Source: Treponema sp. UBA4326 | GTDB lineage: Bacteria > Spirochaetota > Spirochaetia > Treponematales > Treponemataceae | Assembly: GCA_002393835.1 (NCBI GenBank) | Contig: DGTW01000035.1 | Coordinates: 1-20,057, forward strand | Length of the DNA stretch: 20,057 bases | Reading direction: 5' to 3' | In this document: positions 14,110-20,057 of the stretch, one piece after another | Position numbering within the stretch: the first letter of the stretch is position 1 | Layout: every line of letters begins with the position of its first letter | Made by a program: the position numbers and the translations under genes | Notes under the pieces: generated by a model | What the model was told of the DNA's origin: nothing | The model's database searches: none | The model's input: the letters and a program-made list of their open reading frames with translations, nothing else

Positions 14110-14119
14110 GCTATATAGC
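14110..14119. promoter_or_regulatory. Perfect palindrome upstream of the GH3 gene
   Basis: GCTATATAGC is a ten-base perfect inverted repeat 54 nt before the GH3 ATG, in the gap between the divergent kinase and GH3 genes. It may be an operator. No convincing -35/-10 pair for the GH3 gene could be fixed; GATAAC (14133-14138) behind TG is a weak -10 candidate. Confidence 0.3.
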
Positions 14120-14172
14120 AAGGGCCAGCTGTGATAACATATCTAGGCGGAATTTACGCAAGAGAGGCTAGT

Positions 14173-16959
14173 ATGAATTTTGCAGAAAAAATGTGTCAGG
14201 CGGCAGAAGAAGGCGGCGTTCTTCTAAAAAACGATAAGGCTATGCTGCCTTTTTGTACAGATGACAAGGTAGCGGTATTCGGCCGCTGTCAGTTTGACTA
14301 TTACAGAAGCGGAACAGGCTCTGGAGGCTCCGTCCATGTAAGCTATTCCACAAATCTCACGGATTCTCTGATTGAAATTTCTGAAAAGGAAAAAGCCCCG
14401 GCAATCGACAGGGAGCTGGCTCAAATATATCGAAAGTGGATTGAATTAAACCCTTTTGATAACGGCGACGGCGGCTGGGCCAGTGAGCCTTGGTGTCAGA
14501 AAGAAATGCCCCTTTCAGCTGAGATTATTGCGGATGCGGCAAAAAATTGCGGTAAGGCCGTGTATGTAATAGGCCGCACGGCAGGCGAGGACAAGGACAA
14601 TAAAGCCGAAAAAGGAAGCTGGTATTTGACTGATGAAGAACATGACACTCTCAAAAAAATATGCTCTGTCTTTGAAAATGTGTGTGTAGTGCTGAATGTT
14701 TCGAACATCATTGACATGGAATGGATTGATGACCCGGACTTTTGCGGTCACATTCGCTCTGTGCTGCTTGCATGGCATGGAGGCCAGGAAGGGGGAAGGG
14801 CAGCGGCAAGACTTTTGTGCGGCTTGGCCGACCCCTGCGGAAAATTAACGGACACAATCGCCCGTCACATTGATTATTATCCTTCGTCAAAAAATTTTGG
14901 CAAGGAAGGAGACATTCTTTATCAAGAAGACATTTATGTGGGCTACCGTTACTTTTCGACTTTTGCCCCAGAAGAAGTCCGCTTTCCATTTGGATTCGGC
15001 CTGAGCTACACGAATTTTACAATTCAAGTCGAGAAGGCACATTTTGACGGTGAAAAGCTTTATATTTCCGTAAAAGTTAAAAATACTGGAAAATGCCCCG
15101 GAAAGGAAGTCGTGCAAATTTACGCACAAGCTCCGCAGGGAAAGCTGGGGAAAAGCCAGCGGGTACTGGTCTCATTCAAAAAGACAAAGCTGCTTGAAGC
15201 AACTGAGAGCCAGGATATGCAAATTGACTTTTCACTTGAAGACCTTGCAAGCTATGACGACTCTGGAATTACAGGAAACGAATTCTGCTATGTGCTGGAA
15301 AAAGGCCTCTATGAATTTTTTGCAGGAAATGACGCACAAGCCGCTCAAAAAATCCTCGTGGATGGCAGGGAAGGCATTTTTCTTGAAAAAAATCTTGTCA
15401 CAAAAAAACTGACTCAGGCTGTCGCTCCAAGCCATTCATTTGAAAGAATGCGGCCTGTAGCTGATGGAAATGGAGGATTTTCAATTCAGACTGAAAAAAC
15501 ACCTGTTTCTAAAGTTGACCTCTCAGAAAGAATAAAATCCAACATGCCGAAAGAAATTCCATTCAGCGGTGACAAGGGAATCAGATTTTCTGACCTGCTT
15601 TCTGGAAAAGCCAGCGCAGATGATTTCATAGCTCAGATTGATGACATTCAGCTTGCGGCCATGGTGCGAGGAGAGGGCATGATGAGCCAGAAAGTCACCG
15701 TCGGAATTGCGGCGGCCTATGGCGGAATTACGCAAAAGCTCCGGGATTTGGGAATTCCTGCGGCAGGCTGCTCGGACGGTCCAAGCGGAATCCGAATCGA
15801 CACCGGCAAGGAAACAAACCTCATGCCAATCGGAACCCTGCTGGCCTGCACATGGAATCCAAATTTAATAGAAGAATTATTCACTTTTGAAGGAAAGGAA
15901 CTTGTAGAATACGAAATCGACTCTCTTTTGGGGCCTGGCGTCAACATTCACAGAAATCCCCTGAACGGACGAAATTTTGAATACTATTCGGAAGACCCTT
16001 TGCTGGCTGGTACAATCGCCACGGCAGTTCTTCGCGGCCTGAACAAGGGTGGCTCAAGCGGAACGATAAAGCATTTTGCCGCCAACAATCAGGAACTTTG
16101 CCGCCGCAGCGGAAATTCAGTAATCAGTGAAAGGGCTTTGCGGGAAATCTATCTAAAGCCCTTTGAAATCGCCGTAAAAAGCGGGGAAGTAAAATCCCTG
16201 ATGACAAGCTACAATGCCATAAACGGTCACTGGGCAGCAAGCAATTACGATTTAGTCACGACAATCCTGCGGAAAGAATGGGGCTACAAGGGGCTGGTAA
16301 TGACTGACTGGTGGGCAACGATGAATGATTGCGTGAATGGCGGAAAGGAAAGCATAAGGAAGACAGGCAGCATGATTCGCTCTGGAAACGATGTCTACAT
16401 GGTTGTTGACAATGACGGGGCGGAACAAAATTGCTACGGTGATGACATTGCACAAAGTCTTTCGGAAGGTAAATTGACAAGAGCAGAACTTCAGGAAGCG
16501 GCAAGGCATATTCTTGATTTTATCAGCATATCGCCAGTGGCAAAAAGGGAACTCAGACCGCTGAAAATCTTCAAGAGCTTTACCTCTTGCCAGATTCAAA
16601 AGCCGGCAGGAGCAGTCATCGTTGAGGAAGGGGAGCCATTCCTGCCTGAAGACGGAAAAAGCCTATATCTCCATGCCGCACACGATGCTATGTACAACAT
16701 CAGCGGAACATATCGCAAAGAGGAGGATGATTTGTCGCAGTCAGTCACAAATATTTTGATTGACGGTGAGAATGCCGCAAGTCTCGAATGCAGAAGCACA
16801 GCAGGTCTCGAAACCACGGTAAACGCCGCGCAAGTTCATCTCCTTTCGGGCTATTATAAGATTACGCTCGCGCCAACAAAGCCTGGAATCGAAACAAAGC
16901 AGCTTGTCATTTCGTCGGAGGTGATAAATCCCGTAACGCTTGGTGTGTGCCCGATGTAA
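14173..16959 (+). CDS. Glycoside hydrolase family 3 (beta-glucosidase-like), reversed domain order
   Basis: Cytoplasmic 928-residue enzyme with no signal peptide. The GH3 C-terminal alpha/beta domain comes first (about 10-235), with the probable acid/base Glu139 in GRTAGED. A fibronectin-III-like domain follows (about 280-385), then the GH3 N-terminal barrel domain (about 480-785) with DGPSGIR (535-541), KHFAANN (633-639) and the nucleophile Asp712 in VMTDWW. The last ~120 residues form a beta-rich domain (about 810-928). This reversed order is known from rumen Butyrivibrio and Ruminococcus beta-glucosidases. The expected role is hydrolysis of imported beta-linked oligosaccharides to monosaccharides, but GH3 enzymes also act on xylosides and others, so the exact sugar is open. 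I chose the ATG at 14173 (AGAGAGG six bases upstream); a GTG at 14131 would add 14 residues without a ribosome site. No transporter is adjacent. Confidence 0.88.
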   Translation: MNFAEKMCQAAEEGGVLLKNDKAMLPFCTDDKVAVFGRCQFDYYRSGTGSGGSVHVSYSTNLTDSLIEISEKEKAPAIDRELAQIYRKWIELNPFDNGDGGWASEPWCQKEMPLSAEIIADAAKNCGKAVYVIGRTAGEDKDNKAEKGSWYLTDEEHDTLKKICSVFENVCVVLNVSNIIDMEWIDDPDFCGHIRSVLLAWHGGQEGGRAAARLLCGLADPCGKLTDTIARHIDYYPSSKNFGKEGDILYQEDIYVGYRYFSTFAPEEVRFPFGFGLSYTNFTIQVEKAHFDGEKLYISVKVKNTGKCPGKEVVQIYAQAPQGKLGKSQRVLVSFKKTKLLEATESQDMQIDFSLEDLASYDDSGITGNEFCYVLEKGLYEFFAGNDAQAAQKILVDGREGIFLEKNLVTKKLTQAVAPSHSFERMRPVADGNGGFSIQTEKTPVSKVDLSERIKSNMPKEIPFSGDKGIRFSDLLSGKASADDFIAQIDDIQLAAMVRGEGMMSQKVTVGIAAAYGGITQKLRDLGIPAAGCSDGPSGIRIDTGKETNLMPIGTLLACTWNPNLIEELFTFEGKELVEYEIDSLLGPGVNIHRNPLNGRNFEYYSEDPLLAGTIATAVLRGLNKGGSSGTIKHFAANNQELCRRSGNSVISERALREIYLKPFEIAVKSGEVKSLMTSYNAINGHWAASNYDLVTTILRKEWGYKGLVMTDWWATMNDCVNGGKESIRKTGSMIRSGNDVYMVVDNDGAEQNCYGDDIAQSLSEGKLTRAELQEAARHILDFISISPVAKRELRPLKIFKSFTSCQIQKPAGAVIVEEGEPFLPEDGKSLYLHAAHDAMYNISGTYRKEEDDLSQSVTNILIDGENAASLECRSTAGLETTVNAAQVHLLSGYYKITLAPTKPGIETKQLVISSEVINPVTLGVCPM

Positions 16960-16989
16960 TAGCACCGACAATCAATAACTAAGATGGAA

Positions 16990-17031
16990 AAGCCCCTAAC
17001 AGGCTATTGCTTGCTGGGGGCTTGTTGTTTT
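16990..17031. terminator. Bidirectional terminator between convergent GH3 and lipoprotein genes
   Basis: AAGCCCC (16990-16996) pairs with GGGGCTT (17017-17023). Rightwards it is followed by the T-rich GTTGTTTT; leftwards by TTTTCC, so it can serve both genes. A second hairpin, GTGATGG (17039-17045) with CCATCAC (17062-17068), lies between it and the lipoprotein stop and has no T-run. Confidence 0.7.
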
Positions 17032-17084
17032 GGTTAGGGTGATGGCCAAGCTTGAACTTAACCATCACAATTCTCAAAAATCAC

Positions 17085-19589
17085 TTAGTTTTCTGTTCCG
17101 TCAGCGTAGAAGACTACGATGTTATGTGTTCCTCCTGTATTAGTTACAGTAAATGCAGTTTCTTTTTTGGTAAATTTTGAAAGATAAACTACAATTCCAG
17201 CACCGTCGATCTTAAAATCTGTTCCGTCAGTTCCTGAACCCAATGTACAAGCACTTATTACACCTTCACCATTCATATAAATACCTTGCTCACTCGCCCA
17301 ACCAGGCTGCTGAACATTTACTACAGTCATACCGTCAGCAGAAATTTTGTATTTATCCCCACTTGCGCCGATCCAATCAATTTTTGACCAATCAATTGAG
17401 CCAGGTTCTGTTGTTTCGGTATTACCAGACTCACCTGAATTTTCGGTGTTGCCTGTATTACTAGGAGCAATTTTTACAATAGTTATGTCAGATATTACAA
17501 CATCGCCAGCTGTGCAAGTTCCGAAATCAAACATAATTGGGATGTCGGTAAAAGAAACAGAATCTCCAGCTTTTCCAGAGAATGAAACAGTAATTCCATC
17601 AGCAGTAATAATACCTGTCTGTTGCTTAATCAGCTGTTCATCATCATTCAATTTGATTGTATATCCACCGGTTACACCTGATAATTTACAACTAAAGTAC
17701 CACTCATCACCAGCAGAAATATCAGCATCAGTATTAATTTTTAACTGAGCCTGCCATTGTCCGGCAAGATTGGTTGGGAGCTTATATGTTACAGCATTTG
17801 CATCGCTTATTGAAACATAATCTGAAGCAGCTTCCAATGATGTAACATTATCAAGAATTGCAGCCCAACCCGGTGCAAGGTATGCCTTGTTGAAACTTAC
17901 AGATGTAATCAAGTTTGTCACTTCACCAATTACAGTAATCGTTGCCTCGGCCTCAAATGGTGTTTCATTTACCTTGTATGTTGCTTTTACTGTGATACTT
18001 CCAGCCGTTGATCCAACTGTAAGAACTCCATTTGTAATTGAAGAACCTGTTGCAGCATCACCAGAAAGAACATAATCAGCTTCGCTCGTGCGATCAACGA
18101 GATTTGAGTCTTTTACGGTGAAAGTAACTGTTTCTCCAGTCTTTACGCTCGATGTTGTCGGATCAATTGTAATTCCAGTTACAACTTTATTTGCTGGATC
18201 TTCTGCTGCGGCTACATAGATTTCTTTTATTATTACAGTACCCTCGCCATAAGCCAGAAGAGCAATCTGTGTACCTGTAGATGCTGAAGAGAAATCTGAA
18301 ATCTTCGCAAAATATGTTCTTGTTCCATCAGTATTCTCTTTCCAATTTGTTGTAACTTCTTTTTCAATCTCAGGGATTTTTACGACAAACTTTGAACTAT
18401 TAAATCCGCTTACATCTAATGTAAGAACAAAGTATTCATAGTTAGCTAAAGTTCCTGCATCAAACCCATTGTAAACAAGTGCAAATCCTTTAGATCCCCA
18501 CATGTTAGCTACATTAGAAACTTTTGAAGCATCATCTTCATAATAAATTGCATTATTATCCCAAGTAGATTTAGCAATTTCGAAGTTAGGAAGGTTAGAA
18601 TCTGTAGTAAAGAAGTATTTTTTATAGTAAGTGCTCAAATCTGGTGCAGAATATGAAGAAACAGCCGAATCCTTAAATGTTTTTAGCGCCGCAATCAATG
18701 TTGTACGAGCAGCGTCAATTTCTGCCTGAGTAGAAGCATTTGCATCAACAAGGTCAGAAGCAACTTTTATTGCAGCAGCCAAAGTATCAACAGCTTCTTG
18801 AGAATAATTTCCCGGTTCTGTACCAACTACAGCAGCGTTTTTTGCTTCGGTAGCAGAAGTAAGCGCCGCATTAAGCTGTGAATAATCTGCGGCAGGCTGT
18901 TCTTTTGCTGTCACATAGAATTCTGTGAATTTTACTGTTCCTGAACCACCAAAGATGATTGCAATCTGTGTTGCCTGTAGAGCAGATGTAAGTTTTGAAA
19001 CTGGAACAATGTAAGTCACAGTTCCATTTGTGTTTGTCGTACCATAAGAAGCAAGTTTTACCATTTCATCAGGTAATGCCAGCTTTATATTTGCACCATT
19101 GTTACCATCACCTTCGGAAAGAGTAAAATTAGCCAAATCTGCTGTTAATACAATATATTCGTAGCGAGCAAAATATCCTGGTGTAATGCTTCCATAAGCA
19201 GCACAAGATACAGTAGGTGTAGTTCCCCAACCTGTTCCAGCTGTTATAGTTACGGAGCCATCATCATTAGATATATTTTCTGAGCCAGCATCCCAATTAC
19301 CTTCGCTCTCTGCCGTCACTTTCACAGAATCAGCGGCACCACCGAAGAAATATTCTTTGTAATAAGATTCCAAATCTTTTGGCGTGATTGTTTCTGTGCC
19401 ATCTCCACCGCCACCTTGCTGACCGCCGCCTCCGGTCTGGCCGCCGCCAGTTCCGGCTTGCTGACCGCTACCTGGCTGTGATTTAGGTGTTTCATCCTCG
19501 TCATCATCGCCAGCACATGATACGAAGAAGCCAGATCCAAGCAGTAACAGCGTGCTTATCATCGCTATTGCCTTTCGAAATCTTTTCAT
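17085..19589 (-). CDS. Large multidomain surface lipoprotein with FIVAR, Ig-like and CBM-like domains
   Basis: Protein of 834 residues. It has a signal peptide (1-24) with lipobox FVSC (Cys25), an acidic stretch DDDEDE, and a Gly/Gln-rich flexible linker (about 38-64). Module A (72-228) opens DLESYYKEYFF and module B (317-461) opens DLSTYYKKYFF. Both close with a strand ending FYVTAKE or IYVAAAE, so they are an internal duplication with a predicted beta-sandwich, carbohydrate-binding-like fold. Between them is a FIVAR domain (about 235-307). An Ig-like Big_2 domain (about 468-553), a CBM4/9-like domain (about 563-706, WQAQLKIN), a Ser/Thr/Gly linker (709-730) and a small C-terminal beta domain (733-834) follow. 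No catalytic domain is seen, so a role in binding polysaccharide or surface matrix is inferred. AAGGAG lies seven bases before the ATG at 19589; an upstream in-frame ATG (19640) lacks such a site and would bury the signal peptide. Confidence 0.78.
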   Translation of the reverse strand: MKRFRKAIAMISTLLLLGSGFFVSCAGDDDEDETPKSQPGSGQQAGTGGGQTGGGGQQGGGGDGTETITPKDLESYYKEYFFGGAADSVKVTAESEGNWDAGSENISNDDGSVTITAGTGWGTTPTVSCAAYGSITPGYFARYEYIVLTADLANFTLSEGDGNNGANIKLALPDEMVKLASYGTTNTNGTVTYIVPVSKLTSALQATQIAIIFGGSGTVKFTEFYVTAKEQPAADYSQLNAALTSATEAKNAAVVGTEPGNYSQEAVDTLAAAIKVASDLVDANASTQAEIDAARTTLIAALKTFKDSAVSSYSAPDLSTYYKKYFFTTDSNLPNFEIAKSTWDNNAIYYEDDASKVSNVANMWGSKGFALVYNGFDAGTLANYEYFVLTLDVSGFNSSKFVVKIPEIEKEVTTNWKENTDGTRTYFAKISDFSSASTGTQIALLAYGEGTVIIKEIYVAAAEDPANKVVTGITIDPTTSSVKTGETVTFTVKDSNLVDRTSEADYVLSGDAATGSSITNGVLTVGSTAGSITVKATYKVNETPFEAEATITVIGEVTNLITSVSFNKAYLAPGWAAILDNVTSLEAASDYVSISDANAVTYKLPTNLAGQWQAQLKINTDADISAGDEWYFSCKLSGVTGGYTIKLNDDEQLIKQQTGIITADGITVSFSGKAGDSVSFTDIPIMFDFGTCTAGDVVISDITIVKIAPSNTGNTENSGESGNTETTEPGSIDWSKIDWIGASGDKYKISADGMTVVNVQQPGWASEQGIYMNGEGVISACTLGSGTDGTDFKIDGAGIVVYLSKFTKKETAFTVTNTGGTHNIVVFYADGTEN

Positions 19590-19655
19590 AATTTTCTCCT
19601 TTTTTATTAATTTCTTTGGCTTTTTGTTATAGGGCTGCATATTCCTTGCGAAATA

Positions 19656-19675
19656 ATGACAGTCATCCTTTTATA
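19656..19675 (-). promoter_or_regulatory. Probable -10 and palindromic operator of the lipoprotein gene
   Basis: On the minus strand TATAAA (19675-19670) is followed at once by the palindrome ATGAC-T-GTCAT (19666-19656), which would cover the transcription start. The -35 is weak (TTCTGA, 16-base spacer). The leader would be about 75 nt. Confidence 0.4.
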
Positions 19676-19788
19676 CTCTTTAATTTTTACATCAGAACAG
19701 GCAAATTGGTAGGTAGACGGTTTTCAGAAAAGTTTTCTCATTTCGGGAAGTGTCAGAATTTATATTTTTTTGCGCAAGATAATCCAGC

Positions 19789-19975
19789 TGCCGCCCTTCC
19801 GCTGCTCAGTAACCCTCGGTGCTTCCGCACTGGCTGCGCCACAGCTCCACGGCGGAGCGGCATTTTTCGCCTGACAGGTGGCGGACAGGTGCTGCCGAGA
19901 CATGACAATTCGCCCCTGTCGTGGTACACTGTGAGGAAGGACACTGGCACCCGCCTTGCAGGCAAGCTGAATGTA
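19789..19975. other. GC-rich non-coding stretch with short hairpins
   Basis: This part of the 468-bp gap upstream of the lipoprotein gene is visibly richer in G+C than its surroundings. It contains small hairpins (GCTCC-N5-GGAGC at 19844-19858, TGGC-TGC-GCCA at 19831-19841) and a spaced direct repeat of GACAGGTG (19873-19880 and 19884-19891). Open frames across it have no ribosome site and odd composition, so I do not call a gene. It could be a dispersed repeat, a decayed element or an unknown RNA. The rest of the gap (19676-19788) shows only AT-rich sequence. Confidence 0.4.
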
Positions 19976-20003
19976 ATCTTCTTGGACTTAGTGAAAAACA
20001 CAG

Positions 20004-20028
20004 AAAAATGCCCTGCATGGATGCAGGG
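20004..20028 (-). terminator. Terminator for a minus-strand gene beyond the right edge
   Basis: CCCTGCAT (20011-20018) and ATGCAGGG (20021-20028) form a perfect eight-base inverted repeat. On the minus strand it is followed by CATTTTT. In the plus direction only TTTG follows, so the minus strand is the likelier user. Confidence 0.6.
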
Positions 20029-20057
20029 TTTGAGCAAGAACAGAATTTCGGGCTTGC

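Noticed and set aside
19789..19975. Possible SRP RNA or RNase P RNA in the GC-rich stretch
   Set aside because: Neither the SRP domain IV core (GGAAGGAAGCAGC-like) nor the RNase P GAGGAAAGTC core is present on either strand.
19753..20037. 94-codon open frame on the minus strand, starting at a TTG
   Set aside because: It reads through a terminator hairpin and the GC-rich stretch, has no ribosome site, and its Arg/Pro/Cys-rich translation looks like an incidental product of GC-rich DNA.

Overview
The window looks like a chromosomal segment of a spirochaete, most likely a gut or rumen Treponema. The clues are several lipoproteins with short relaxed lipoboxes (FAC, LSC, VSC), a giant BspA-type leucine-rich repeat surface protein, a YesM/YesN-type two-component pair next to a glycosidase, and moderate to low GC. 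This is inference from gene content; there is no rRNA or phylogenetic marker here, and a Firmicutes-like host cannot be formally excluded.

Left block (1-4012): a cobalamin synthase gene (cobS), cut by the window edge, is coupled through an ATGA overlap to an upstream membrane GGDEF protein whose signature motif is degenerate. Divergent from it, with its own promoter, is a full-length altronate dehydratase (uxaA) that ends in two consecutive hairpins, the second a rho-independent terminator.

Middle block (4022-9670): a small XRE-type regulator is divergent from a 1457-residue lipoprotein. That protein carries carboxypeptidase-regulatory-like domains, eight tandem WKG/WAYYNT modules joined by collagen-like Gly-X-Y stretches, and about 27 BspA-type leucine-rich repeats. 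The shared intergenic region holds three evenly spaced TTRCCCA motifs around a strong extended -10. Near-identical terminator hairpins in the same orientation (3980 and 8975) bracket this pair. Next is an orphan toxin-like gene resembling BECR-fold nucleases. Pointing at its 3' end on the opposite strand is a candidate structured small RNA of about 115 nt, with its own promoter, a cloverleaf-like fold and a terminator lying inside the nuclease coding sequence.

Right block (9671-17031): on the minus strand are a sensor kinase and its AraC-type response regulator (coupled, ATGA overlap), then a nucleoside-hydrolase-family lipoprotein with its own promoter. Divergent from the kinase is a cytoplasmic family 3 glycoside hydrolase with the reversed (C-domain first) order. 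The arrangement suggests that the kinase senses an extracellular cue linked to carbohydrate or nucleoside supply and controls nearby genes.

Far right (17085-20057): an 834-residue lipoprotein has a Gly/Gln linker, two copies of a beta-sandwich-like module around a FIVAR domain, an Ig-like domain and a CBM-like domain. It is probably a surface polysaccharide- or matrix-binding protein. Upstream are a palindrome at its probable transcription start, a GC-rich non-coding stretch of unknown nature and a terminator hairpin for a gene beyond the window. No CRISPR array, tRNA, rRNA, insertion sequence or complete phage was seen.
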